NCBI RefSeq assembly: GCF_020283565.1
Contig: NC_060063.1
Location: 5,230,563 to 5,294,562, forward strand
Direction of reading: 5' to 3'
Length of the DNA: 64,000 nucleotides
DNA from: Trifolium pratense
Taxonomy: Eukaryota; Streptophyta; Magnoliopsida; Fabales; Fabaceae
A model generated the notes under the pieces. That model was not told the origin of the DNA. It did no database searches and saw only the letters and a program-made list of their open reading frames with translations. A program made the translations under genes and the position numbers. Within the stretch, counting starts at the first letter, position 1. The number at the start of each line of letters is the position of its first letter. Positions 49,890-60,574 of the stretch are shown here, piece after piece.

Positions 49890-51449
49890 TTTTATATCTT
49901 AAATTTTGTATTGCTAACCATTAAATTATAAGAAGAATTTGGTCTTGTAACTTTAAGGAGAAAATTCAAATCTCTTCGAAAAGGGTTGTAAAATGGTAAT
50001 AATCACTTTAATTAATCATAATTTTATTTTGCGTCATATTTTTGGAGCGCATTAACAAATTAACAAACTCACCTTAACAAACAAAGTTGTAGCACCATAC
50101 ATGTTAGGAGTATCAACACCATTAAGATAAGCTTTGATCTCAGGTATGCCTGGTCCAGCAGCAGTTGGAGCAAAACAAACACACAGAATTGAAGCAATGA
50201 ATGTCAAAATGAAATTTGTTCCTGTGAAATATAGATACCCCATCAAGTACCTGCATCCACAAATACACACAATTCTAATTTACATTAATTTAATAAAATT
50301 TCTCTAATTTTATGTTTCACACACTTTCTTTTTTATTTTTTTTTGAAAACTCACAATATGATTAAGGTTTAAAATTGTATTATAATTTCGATAATATCAT
50401 CAAGATTTTTAATGTCTCCGTGATCCTAAAAATCGAACTCGGATTCTCCTGAATGATCCGTCCTTTGATGAAGCTCACTTGTGTCACTTGAGTTCAATGT
50501 CATGTTTTCATTAGTGTCACTGATTAATAATAATTTATATACTTCTCTAATTTTTGGAGAAAAGAAAAACAAGACCGATAGTGCGACATTTGACCGCAAC
50601 TTTTGCAATATTAAGATTCATGACGGGATTGTGATTTAAAACCTCATATGATCCTTGAAATTGCCGACAAATACCATTGATGCGACCATAATTAAAATTT
50701 GAAAAAAACTTGACGTTGCGGTCATAATTGCAGTTGCTGACCGCAATTTAAAATCTTGCATACCATATTGTTGAGACTTTCTCATATAAAAAAAATATGG
50801 GAAGGTTATTTGTTCTAACCTTTCTTGTTGGATGTATTCAACAACAGCTAGGAGCTTATATCCTGAAATATTCTCAACAGCAAGATTGATAAGAGTTGCT
50901 ATAATACCAGTAAGAAGTCCAACAAGAAATGCAAGTAACCATTTCAAGAATATGTATTGTAACAATTGACATCTTGATCTACTTCTCCAATCTTGCTTGA
51001 ACAAATCATTCTCATTGATCCTGCAAAATGAGTTACTTATTTGGATTGTGTGCGCCTTATTTTGAGCTATATGAATCAACACCGACACAGACACTGAACA
51101 CGACACCGGCACATCAATATCAGTAATAATTTGATAAAATGAATTAATTGAGTGTAATCAATCATATATTTAGGTATTGGACACCAAATACACTCTCGAT
51201 CAGAAGTGTCAGTGCTACAGAGATTTTGAATTCTTACTCATAATCTAAGCTTTCTATGTAGGAAACTTTTGCTCCAACAAGAGCAAGTGGATTTGAAGAA
51301 AGTGTTCTATTTCTCTTTAGAAGAGGTTCATTCATTGGATTTCTTTCTGGATCTCTTTCTTCAACTCCTTCAAATTCTTCTTCCTCCATATTTCCATTCA
51401 TTGATATGTTTTCCATTACAAAACTTGAGTCCTCCCTCATTGAACACAC
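45335..51449 (-). CDS. CLC: CLC-a/b-type anion (nitrate)/proton exchanger
   Basis: Predicted exons on the minus strand are 51449-51238, 51020-50820, 50250-50073, 48398-47866, 47165-46022 and 45442-45335. They join to 791 residues with GT-AG introns. The filter motif is GPGIPE (170-175). Pro at the second position is the signature of plant nitrate-preferring CLC-a/b; other plant CLCs usually have Ser. The gating Glu is Glu214 (GKEGPLVH) and the proton Glu is Glu281 (ALEEVASWW), so exchanger rather than channel activity is expected. About ten helices are followed by two CBS domains (about 600-665 and 713-785; the last exon supplies ..GILTRQDLLAYN). Family knowledge suggests tonoplast nitrate loading. 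An upstream in-frame Met at 51440 is an alternative start. A TATA-like TTTATATAGAC lies at about 51549-51539. Confidence 0.95.
45833..45856 (-). repeat. Duplicated exon 5 end and splice donor in CLC intron 5
   Basis: 24 bases are identical to 46016-46039, which covers the last codons of exon 5 (KYQATG) and its donor GTGAGT. The copy lies about 180 bases inside the intron and retains the donor consensus. Confidence 0.85.
47219..47445. repeat. GTGTCGGTGTC-type repeat element in CLC intron 4
   Basis: Dense 'gtgtctgacac', 'cggtgtc' and 'agtgtctcgtgttc' words. A similar cluster lies in intron 1 (about 51070-51220). Probably copies of one small MITE family; ends not defined. Confidence 0.45.
47666..47784. 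mobile_element. Stowaway MITE in CLC intron 4
   Basis: A 119-bp element with inverted ends CTCCCTCCGATCACTATTAT and ATCATAGTGACAGGAGGGAG, flanked by TA on both sides (47664-47665 and 47785-47786). Confidence 0.88.
48500..48856 (-). mobile_element. Degenerate TRIM in CLC intron 3
   Basis: It resembles the TRIM at 32227. Two diverged LTR-like ends carry 'cctaactcaac..cttgtaagg' and 'ctcatcgatgta...cttaaca'. A primer site TGATATCAGAGC (minus strand, about 48726-48715) precedes the right copy. Many substitutions indicate an old insertion. Confidence 0.65.
49850..49886. repeat. (AT)n microsatellite in CLC intron 3
   Basis: A short TA/AT dinucleotide run of about 35 bases. Confidence 0.9.
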
Positions 51450-52473
51450 AAATTTGTATAAATATATGAAGTTGACAAAGCTTACAAAAAAGCTTAAGAA
51501 TGTTTTTTTGGATTAGAACAAAGTTTGAGAAACTTTGTCTATATAAATGATAATTTTAAGAAAGTGGAGAATAGAAACTGTTGTGATTGGATTCTAATAT
51601 ATGGTCTATTTGCAATATGTCCAATTATTTATTGTCCATGGAAAACATGAAAATGACATATGTATACATTAATCTATTTCATCCCATTATTCGATGACCA
51701 ATTACCTCCATTCCCACATTATTGGCAAACAATTTAATTTTTAAGGGTAAAGTCAATATTTTAGTTAAAAAAGTATTAAACATGGGATGATCAAATCGTA
51801 TGTAAGATTTTATTGCGTTTAATATAGTTAGAGTATTCAAGGAAAAAAAATTATTAAATATGTTTCTACTCCTTTTAAATATATCAAATTTTATTTAAAG
51901 ATTAAATAGTTAAACTATAAAACTATTGGTATTTTATGTTGGAATTAACTTAATACTTTAATCATAAAACAAGCTCTTAATAACAAAGATTAAATTCATA
52001 ATCTTACTTTAGTGCGGAAACCAAATAAACATATAAGCATGTACATAAAACTGGATCTACGACATGTTGATTTACCAAGGATCAGCATTAGAAATACCTG
52101 GATAGAAGAATCCATTAGATACTAACTGTTGATGCGACACGTAGCACTCCTGAACCGGTACCCTAATGCCTTGAGTTCTCTTCAAATGGGAGAAGAGATT
52201 TTTTTTGCTCATGTACGGTATATCGGGGACCATAGCATATATATAGTGTGATGGCCAATTAGGGTTCCCATTATTCCGAAATGGCTCATCCTGACATGCA
52301 CTCATATTGAGTCCATATCCAATTAATTAAATACTTAATTAATTCTAAATAGAAATTTAATTAGCCTTTTAACTTTATTTGATCACTTAATCAATTAAGG
52401 CTCCTAATTGATAAATAGCTAATATAATTATATACAAAGATATTTGCCCATATAATATTATTGGAATAAAATG
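51450..52473. other. CLC upstream region and LTR-like spacer
   Basis: Contains the CLC promoter (TATA-like word near 51545). Further on, 51930-52440 is less AT-rich and has a minus-strand CACTATATATATGC word, perhaps the TATA box of an old LTR fragment. No gene or target duplication was identified. Confidence 0.35.
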
Positions 52474-52736
52474 GTCCCGGCAATGTCACATCACGATCTT
52501 CTCCACCCCCCTCTCTAGTGGAGTTTTTGCCTTCCGTGGGAATCGAACCACGTACCCTAGGGTTCAAGTACGTGTTCAATCCATTCCCACTACCAATTAA
52601 GCTACGTAGCCCAATTGGTAGTAAGAATGGATTGAACACGTACTTGAACCCCAAGGTATGTGGTTCGATTCTCACGGAAGGCAAAAACTCTACTAGTGAG
52701 GGGGGTGGAGAAGATCGTGAGGTGACAGCCGGGATT
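52474..52736. repeat. Large palindrome of two tRNA-like (SINE-like) arms
   Basis: The left arm (about 52474-52606) and right arm (about 52611-52736) are near-complementary. Each arm contains, pointing outward from the centre, an A-box-like word (TAGCCCAATTGG on the plus strand at about 52608; TAGCTTAATTGG on the minus strand), a B-box-like word (GGTTCGATTC) and 'ggaaggcaaaaactc'. Internal pol III promoters of this kind mark tRNA-derived SINEs. The head-to-head arrangement is a foldback. No intact tRNA is claimed: the A-B spacing is long and the cloverleaf is not complete. Confidence 0.65.
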
Positions 52737-53379
52737 TCCTACTAAATACGTAGAAAAGGGGACCGGGCTGTTACAATACTGACTGAAACCGAAACCGCCG
52801 CAAAACACTATGGTTCGGATGGTGGCAAAGAAGACAGCCACAGAGCCACCGATGCCGATTCGGACAACGGTGGTGCGGAGGGCAAGCGCCGCTCATCGCA
52901 CCACCACCATGGTTGGCTACATCGGAAAGTTAAGGTTTGGATGGGTATAGGGAGTGAATCGCGAGTTTTCTGTCTAGAGAGAGGTCAAAGACAAAAGGAT
53001 GGGAGGTTGGTTGTTGTTGTGGTTGTTGTTGTTGTTGGATTGTGAAATTGACTTTTACCTACGGACATATGTCGTTGCTATAAGTTAAATTTCTTGTAGT
53101 GTACTTTCTGTTTGCCACCTGTCCACATTTAACGGCGTTAGTCAAAAAGTTGACGGGAGGGACTAACTTATTAGACGGAAGAAAAGATAAGGGACCAATT
53201 TGAAACTTTTTAAAGATAAGAGACCAACTTGAAACCTAAAATAGAGATAAGGGATCAAATGTGCAATTAAGCCTATGTGTGTGTGTGTGTGTGTGAATGT
53301 CATGTATAATTATTGGATAATAATATATATATATAAAAATATTGTTTCATACTAATTAAATTTATGTAAAAAATAAAAA
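52737..53379. other. Spacer with a half MITE and a GT microsatellite
   Basis: About 53120-53273 is one arm of an 'agggaccaa' type repeat related to the foldback at 53521. A (TG)n run lies at about 53275-53294. A 'ttgttgttgtggttgttgttg' run lies near 53010. No gene is seen. Confidence 0.4.
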
Positions 53380-53520
53380 ATAAAAAAAATGCATGTCTTA
53401 TGTTATCGTGAGTTTGATAATAAAAAATTTTTGCTACTAAAATAAATATGGGTATTATTAGTATTATGAAAAGTTCACACCAAAATTTTTGTATCCTCTT
53501 TATAGATAGGTATAAATATA
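53380..53520 (-). mobile_element. Degenerate Helitron related to 36625-36824
   Basis: Read on the minus strand it shares 'ttttcataatac', 'tttagtagcaa', 'ttattaacaaactca' type words in the same order as the Helitron at 36625. The 3' hairpin end is not preserved. Confidence 0.45.
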
Positions 53521-53827
53521 AGGCTTAATTAATAAAATGGTCCCTTAAAGACATTTTTGGTTTCAGATTGGTCCCTTAAAGAAAAAAAGGTCCAAATAGG
53601 TCCCTTAAAGAAAAAAAAGTCCGAATAGGTCCCTTAAAAACATCTCCGTTAATCAGTTTGGTCCTTAAAAAGAAGTCTAAATAGGACCAAACTGATTAAC
53701 GGATATGTCTTTAAGGGACCTATTCGGACCTTTTTTTCTTTAAGGGACCTATTTAGACCTTTTTTTCTTTAAGGGACCAATATGAAACCAAAAATGTCTT
53801 TAAGGGACCATTTTATTAATTAAGCCT
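53521..53827. mobile_element. Foldback MITE, 307 bp near-perfect inverted repeat
   Basis: Arms of about 143 bp (AGGCTTAATTAATAAAATGG.. and its complement, ending ..TTAAGCCT) enclose a loop of about 20 bases. A 7-bp direct repeat AAATATA flanks it (53514-53520 and 53828-53834). Each arm contains repeated 'ggtcccttaaagaaaaaaa' units. No coding capacity. The superfamily is uncertain (Mutator-like MITEs in legumes have similar ends). Confidence 0.85.
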
Positions 53828-53834
53828 AAATATA

Positions 53835-54654
53835 AATAATGAGTAAGTTAATATCTTTTATGATTAATGCAAACAATAATTATTTTATCTGAACATAACT
53901 AATTAAGTTAATTTTTTTATTACTTAGTGGTTAAACTGACACATTATTAATGTAAAGAAATAATGAATCGAGATTCAAACTTCAATTCTTCCACTAACAT
54001 TTTAGTAGCTACTAACAGTTACTCTTACGAAAACTAAATTTTAATAGTAAAAGAATTTACATGGTAGCTAAAATTTTTAAAATAGTAAAAGAATTACTGT
54101 TTTTTTTTTTATCAAAGTAAAAGAATTACTTAAAGTTATAAAAGATGGTAGCTTCATTGACAAGCATTGGTTACTTATTTCATTAAAACTTTGAAATAGT
54201 ATATCATTGCATTTACATATTAAAACATAATCATCGGATAATATTATAGCAGGCACGGAAACGTGCCATTATAAAAAAAATGGTGTTGGTAAAATGAGAG
54301 TGACTCCAATGTTTGAATATTATTATTCCTAAATTCTAAAAGATGCAAAAGAAAAAAAGTCCTACAACCTACTTTGATGTTTATCAATGAAGCTACATTT
54401 TTTTTAGAATTTCAATTTAAAATTGGAACTCAATAACATATTAAATAATTTAAATTTTTATAAAAAAATTATGAATGATTTATATCATATGAACTTTCAA
54501 TCCAACAATAAATTTTTTAAAATTTGTATTCGTTATAATATTATTCACTACTTATGCACTATGCACCACTTGAAATGCGCCTTAATATATAATGCTATGA
54601 TGATACCGCGATGATCTTTGCTATCAAAATATCAATTACAATATTACATGTTGG
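53835..54654. other. AT-rich spacer
   Basis: No gene. A hairpin GGCACGGAAACGTGCC near 54253 resembles a Helitron 3' hairpin but has no CTRR after it. Confidence 0.4.
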
Positions 54655-55225
54655 TTTTAATAGTAGTGTTCGCCGTGCGGTTTGATTCGGTTTTGAGCAT
54701 AAAAGTCATCCTAACCGTAAGATAAAAATGTATGCAGTTCGGTTTGGTTCGGTTGGTTTTTAATTAACATCCAAACCAAAACAAACCAATGCGGTTAGGA
54801 TTGGTCCGGTTTGTGCGATATAAAAAATATGACAATATTTTCAACTTGTTACAAAATAAACATAAAAAATTTTAATTTATTTTATTGTTTACATATACAA
54901 CATGCATATACAGAAATTGCATATACGTAGTAACTTATTTTTAATACCAATAATATAGTTCTAGATCGCGTGAAATGATATGTTTTGATAGCCTATTGTT
55001 TTATGCTCAATTTGGGTTGATTGTTAATAGTTGATAGAGCTAAGTTAAGTATTGCGGTTTGGTTCGGTTTTGTGAAATGACAACCGCAAACCAAACCAAA
55101 CCATGTGGTTTAGAAGAAAAATGATCCGTGCGGTTAAAACTAAATGCAGTTTTTTGCGGTTTCGGTTTGGATTGGTTCGGATTGCAGTTTTACTTTTGGA
55201 TTGGTTCGAATACGATCACCCCTAG
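54655..55225. mobile_element. CGGTTTGGTTCGG-rich non-autonomous DNA element
   Basis: Ends TAGTGTTCGCCGTGCGG and (complement of) TAGGGGTGATCGTATTCG are imperfect inverted repeats, with many 'ggtttggttcggtt' words inside both arms. This suits an hAT-like MITE. The 8-bp flanks agree only roughly, so the ends are approximate. Confidence 0.45.
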
Positions 55226-55314
55226 TTTTTAATGGTAATTACTCTGGTACTTTGAAATTTAGTTGAATACAGGTATTAATTAAATAGAAAATTTTTATCA
55301 TCATATCATATTTT

Positions 55315-55745
55315 TACTTCATAACTGTCACAAACTTACAAATTTTGGTCCCTTAACTTTTAAAATAGCACTTTTAAAATTTTGGTCCCATACAAAATTT
55401 TTGACCCCCTATTTTCCACAAACTTGCGATTTTGACCCCCTAATTTTTGTCCATTTTGCAAAAGATACCTACCCACTGATTTTGACAAAGTCGACACAGA
55501 TGCGGCAAGTGAGTTACACGTCACGTCATCATGTCTCGCCACATATGTTGATGTGGCATGTGAGACCTTGGCCATGTGGCAAGACACACTGTCTGACATG
55601 GCATGTGTGCCATTGTCCACATGTGTGTTAACTTGATCAGAGGCCAAAATCGTAAGTTTGTGAAAATTAGGAGGTTAAAAATGATATTTTGAAAGTTATG
55701 GAGTCGAAATTGCAAATTTGAAAAATTAAGAAGCCAAAAATATAT
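55315..55745. mobile_element. Foldback-like MITE with 'ttttggtccc' ends
   Basis: Arms with 'aaacttacaaattttggtccc' type and the complementary 'aaattgcaaatttg' / 'aatcgtaagtttgtg' type words enclose a GC-richer centre of 'atgtggca' repeats. Frames here run through repeats on both strands and are not genes. Confidence 0.45.
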
Positions 55746-56870
55746 TTTAGCATATTAATTTATATATTTATCTATTATATAATTTCAGTTTTCATTCTAA
55801 GAGAGAGAGCCTTCTCTTTCTCTTTCTCTTTCTCTTTCTCTTTGTTCTTTGTTCATCTTAGAGGGGTGATTTTAGGTCATTTTTTGCCTAGAATTACCCC
55901 GTCTACACATTTTTTCCTCTTCTTTACATATAAATAAGTGATTTGTCACATATTTATTTTTTCGTTTTGTTTTTCGTGTTGTCGTCGTCTAAGTGCGGCG
56001 TTATGTTTGTCGTCGTCTTGTGCGATGTTATTTGATTTTTAGTATTGTTGTGGGGTTCGCTTATTCCTATTGAAAGATCAACTTCGGTCGATTGCATATT
56101 CAATCAATGATGTGGGCATCAACGTTGCAGATCCGGAATAATGGATATTCCGGTGACTTTAATTTTATCATATTATTTGTAGTAGGCAATTTGTTGTTAT
56201 ATGTTATTAACTTGGATGCTGTTTATTTGTTCGCATATTCATACTTTTACGTTTTTAGTGATGTTGAATATGTGATTGTATTTGATGTATTCTACTAATT
56301 TGAATGAATGAATATCACTTTATTTTTGTAAAAAAAAAATAAAAAACTTGTCGTGATAGTTAAGAGTGCCTCAAAGATCCAGTTGTCATGTGTGTGCCAA
56401 TGCTCAAATCATTGTGAGATGGACATCACCAGGATGAAAGGTTCCCGGTAACATGCCTCTTGGCCACCTCCGAAAGGCTATATATATATATTGGATTTTT
56501 TGGATTTTTCATCAAAGATGTGAAATCATGGCATCTAGTGGTTCATTTTGGTACCTTAATTTTGTGGAGGTATACTATAAGAGGTGGATTAAATGATCGA
56601 TAAAAAATGTCTTAGAAAATATAGTTCAGTTGGTAACTACGTACTTCAAATATTATTTGAGCATAACTCTGAATTATTTTATTTTTCATACTTATAGTAT
56701 GTGAGTCTAACCATTAAACTATTGAAAAAAGCAAAAAAAATCAATAGAAAATGATAAGTTTTGGTAATAATTCAATAATAAATTGCAAATGTAACATTGC
56801 AATAAAGAAATTTAATTCTTGAAAGAAGTTTAAAGAGACTATGAAAGCCATTTCAGAATGTGCAATAAAA
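55746..56870. other. Spacer with a TCTTTC microsatellite
   Basis: A (TTTCTC)n run lies at about 55812-55846. A 68-codon hydrophobic frame (56092-56298) is not recognised; the region looks like part of a decayed repeat. Confidence 0.4.
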
Positions 56871-57622
56871 ATAAGGTTTAATTAGTGAAATGGTCCTTTA
56901 AAGACATTTTAAGTTTTACAATGGTCCCTTAAAGAAAAAAAGTTTCGGTTTGGTGCCTTAAAGATATTACCGTTTGACATATTGGTCATTTCCGTTAATT
57001 TATCAACTCCAAATGTATTAGGTGGACCTTCATTGTAGGTGGTCCACCATATACCTCAATACTTTTTTTATTCTTAATCCATTGGATCTTTTAGAAGAAA
57101 AATAAACCATTAGATTTTTTATGTCCACCAAATCTAATGGTGCACCATCATCTTCTTCATCCTTCATCTTCTTCCTCCAATCCTTCATGTTCTTCACAAC
57201 TTCATCATTCAAGCCCAAAATTTCAAAACAAATCCAAAATAAATAAATCTAACCCCTTTTGTGACCAGTTTGTTTACTTTGTCCCATTGGTTTAACATCA
57301 AGGTACTTCAACAAATTGTTTTCCTTCTGGTAGCAACAGAACAAAGACTTGCGTACTATGGCTGCAAGTCTTTAGATGATTGAGTGGTTCACTATCATAT
57401 GTTAGTGGTTCACTATTAGATATAATAGACCAACAAGATCTAATGGTTTTATTTTTGTCAAGAAAAATTGAATGGTTAAAATTTAAAATATTATTAAGTT
57501 CCACGGTGTACCATTATGTATATTGGTTCACCATACACAACCACAATGCCACGTGTCAAAAGTTAACGTTTTTTACAAAAAATGGACGGAAAGGACCAAT
57601 TTGTCAAACGGTAATATCCTTA
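56871..57622. mobile_element. Truncated foldback MITE at the eIF2B-epsilon junction
   Basis: The left arm (56871-57000: 'aaggtttaattagtgaaatggtcc' type, then GATATTACCGTTTGACA) is complemented by a right arm (57585-57622: TGTCAAACGGTAATATC). The right arm stops where coding sequence begins (AAGGTGCTATTGCC). About 90 bases of right terminus are absent. It belongs to the same broad family as 53521-53827. Confidence 0.65.
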
Positions 57623-59820
57623 AGGTGCTATTGCCATTGGTGAATGCTCCGATGATAAATTACACATTGACATGGCTAGAGTCAGCTGGTGTAGAAGAGG
57701 TTTTTGTTTTCTGTTGTGCTCATTCGAAGCAGGTGATTAACTATTTGGAGAAATCTGAGTGGTTTAATCAACCTAATTTCACCGTAACAACTATTGAGTC
57801 TCAGAATTCTGTCAGTGCTGGAGATGCTCTGCGTGTTATTTACGAGTGCAATGTGGTATGTATTATCTTCATTTCATTCTTCAATTTCAATTTATGTTGG
57901 AAAATCACTAGCTAATGTAAATATACTACTAGTGTATGTTGACGTGTATTGTAAGACTTAAGAAACTTGATAATTTGGTATTAGAACTAGAAATTTTTAT
58001 TGAACAATGGTTGTTCTGTTCTTGCTTAGAATTGGTTCTTAGCTAATAAGCCTGAATATATAGTATGATATGGTTTATAAGTAAGAGGCAATTGTCACCT
58101 TAAGATCAATCAAAATGAATGAAACCCAACCATGGCGTACAAGTGTACAACAATATTTGTAAGATCAATTAAATTGTAGTTTTGTTTCTATGATTTGCTG
58201 GATTATTAAAAATAGTTACTTCCGTTTATGCATCAAGCTGTTGTTGCGACTGTCTGAGTAGTGATATTAATGTACTTATTTTTCACGCTTCTATTAATTC
58301 ATTGGGACCAAGTTTTGAGTAGTAACACTCTTGGATGATTTGTTATTTTCAAAGATACATGGAGACTTTGTCCTTGTCAGCGGAGATACTGTGAGCAACA
58401 TGTCGCTTACTCAGGCACTTTTAGAACACAAAGAAAGGAAGAAGAAAGATAGTAATGCTGTAATGACCATGGTTATCAAACGGTCAAAAACTAATCCAGC
58501 TATATATCCACCAGTCTCGACTTGGTACTGATGAAATTTTCATGGCTATTGATCCTGATACCAAGCAACTTTTGTATTATGAGGATAAGGTAGACTATTC
58601 AAAAGGCACTCTACATCTCGAAAATTCATTGCTTGCTGATAATCCTTCCCTCTCTCTGCACCATGACAAGCAGGTTAACCCTCATTTTCTCAGATCTTTC
58701 TACTTTGCTGCTACATACTCATAAAAGAATTATCTTATTATTTTCTTGACAAAATGCATGTAGTTATTTATTTTTAAATATTCATGACCATGAACAAAAG
58801 CTTGCAGTTTTGTTCTAGCTCAGTTAGCAATACCTGTGATGTTTACCTCATGATTGGGCTATGTCAAGAAATGATCTATTGATTCTCAATCAATAATGAT
58901 TTATTACCAACTGATATTAGTTGGTAACATAGCTAGTTACTGTTGTTATTAGTGCTACTTTGTTTGGTCATACTCATATCTCTCACCTGATAAACCTTAT
59001 AAAAATTTCTGAGACCATTAAGTCAATAATTTCTTTTCTGCAGGATTGTTACATTAACATCTGCTCACCAGAAGTCCTTAGCCTATTTACAGACAATTTT
59101 GACTACCAACATCTTCGGCGTCATTTTGTCAAGGGATTGCTTGTTGATGATGTAATTTCTCTTCCCCATGCTAAATTGACATGCATTATTGTCTTTAATA
59201 GATTGAAAAAGATTATCCGTTCATGAAATCTGCTCAGACTATGCTGCAAGGATAGACAATTTCCGAAGCTATGACACTGTCAGCAAGGATATAATTCATG
59301 GATGGACATATCCACTGGTACCAGATGTTATGAATTTTGGCAACACAACTACTAAGCTTGAAAGACAAGGAATATATCGTGCCTCAGGTATGTATGGATG
59401 AAAGCTTTAGTGTTGATTAGGTGTGCTGGTGAAAAGTTTATAACATTAAATAATATACGCTGGCTGGGTCAGAACTAATTTTAATGATTTAATTATCAAG
59501 TTTTTTGAATGATTTAATTATCAAGTAAGTAATTATTGTATTATTAGGACCCTTGTGGATTGCTGGGTCAGAACTAATTTTACCTATTTTCTTGTTTCAT
59601 TTATTTAATGTACTATATATGTTTTGACAAATTCTGTCTCCCATTTCAGAAATTTCGCAATCACAATCAGCTGTTGTTGGTCCATTCTCTGTTATAGGAT
59701 TTGGCACCAAAATTGGCAACAACACTAAGATTTTAAATTCCGTTGTTGGAGAAGGATGTAAAATCGGGTCAAATGTACACATAGAGGGATGCTATATTTG
59801 GGACAATGTCACCATAGAAG
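57623..59820 (+). pseudogene. EIF2B5: eIF2B epsilon subunit pseudogene
   Basis: Exon remnants are 57623-57855, 58355-58673, 59044-59151, about 59197-59387 and 59650-59820. Family words appear in order: [61 protein letters not shown], then left-handed beta-helix repeats (VVGPFSVIGFGTKIGNNT, VVGEGCKIGSNV). eIF2B epsilon is the catalytic subunit of the GDP/GTP exchange factor for eIF2. Defects: the N-terminus is missing at a MITE junction; a frameshift at about 58514 comes from 4 extra bases; the start of exon 4 is eroded with a frameshift; and the gene is cut after DNVTIE by a Copia LTR. The C-terminal catalytic W2 domain is not in the window. Splice sites are mostly kept, so this is a genomic duplicate, not a processed copy. 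Confidence 0.9.
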
Positions 59821-60189
59821 TGTTGGAAGGAAGCTTTAATAGGTGGAGAAAGTGTTTAAGTATTTGAGAGAGGATATGAAACTTGTTGGAAGGGAATGCT
59901 ACTTATATTATTGAGTGTTTGTAATTTTTGGCTTGATTTACAAATGACTAGCTCTCCCCTATTTATAGCCTTCAAGGGAGAGTTCTACATACTTCAAGAG
60001 ACTCTTCTACATAATTCCATGAGAGAGTTCTACACACTTCTACTACTACATACATTTTCTACTATGACTTCTACTTATTTCCACATATCTCTAGAACATT
60101 CTTTAGACTTACTACTTATTACTAAATTTGGGCTTAAACTTCCTAAGGCCCAAAACTAACAAACCCAAAATCAATTTACATATTCAACA
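59821..60189 (-). repeat. 3' LTR of the eIF2B-inserted Copia element
   Basis: 369 bp, TGTTGAATATG..CTTCCAACA on the minus strand. A TATA box (CTATAAATAG) lies at about 59969-59960. The expected target copy AGAAG precedes it at 59816-59820. Confidence 0.85.
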
Positions 60190-60574
60190 CCCCCCCTTAA
60201 ACTTGATTTTGCTACTCCAAGTAAATATCTTAATTTGACAAAGTGTTCACGCTTGAGAGGTTTGGTGAAGATATCAGCTACTTGGTCATCTGTCTTCACG
60301 TACTCCAACTTCACATCATTGTTAGAGACACACTCTCTAATATAGTGATAGCGTGTATCAATGTGCTTACTTCGATCATGGAAGACTGGGTTCTTTGCCA
60401 AAGCTATTGCTGACTTGTTGTCCACGAATATCTTGGTCGGCTCCTTTTGCGGCAGACTTAACTCCTTTAATAGGTTTCTCAACCAGATTGCATGACAAAC
60501 ACATGAAGTGGCCGCCACGTATTCCGCCTCACATGTGGAAAGAGTGACAATCGGTTGTTTCTTTGACATCCATG
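60171..60574 (-). CDS. Copia RNase H, C-terminal fragment
   Basis: The readable frame (about 133 residues) has canonical Copia RNase H motifs: STCEAEYVAAT, FVDNKSAIALAKNP, RSKHIDTRYHYIRE and DQVADIFTKPL. It ends GGVEYVN with its stop 17-19 bases inside the LTR, which is common in this superfamily. Upstream coding is cut exactly at SWM/SKKQ-type sequence by the CACTA insertion at 60575. No defects are seen in the part present. Confidence 0.88.

Larger units (their letters stand above)
59821..60574 (-). mobile_element. Ty1/copia element, 3' end, cut by CACTA
   Basis: On the minus strand it comprises the end of RNase H, a polypurine tract (TTTAAGGGGGGG at about 60201-60190) and the 3' LTR (60189-59821). 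It has inserted into an eIF2B-epsilon pseudogene exon. Its remainder lies beyond the CACTA element, outside the window. Confidence 0.88.

Noticed and set aside
52072..52305. 77-codon minus-strand frame
   Set aside because: Lies in probable LTR-derived sequence; no homology recognised.
52600..52690. A functional tRNA gene in the palindrome
   Set aside because: A- and B-box words are present, but spacing is long and a full cloverleaf with acceptor stem cannot be drawn.
52518..52745. Frames across the palindrome on both strands
   Set aside because: Similar frames arise on both strands because the arms are inverted copies of a tRNA-like repeat.
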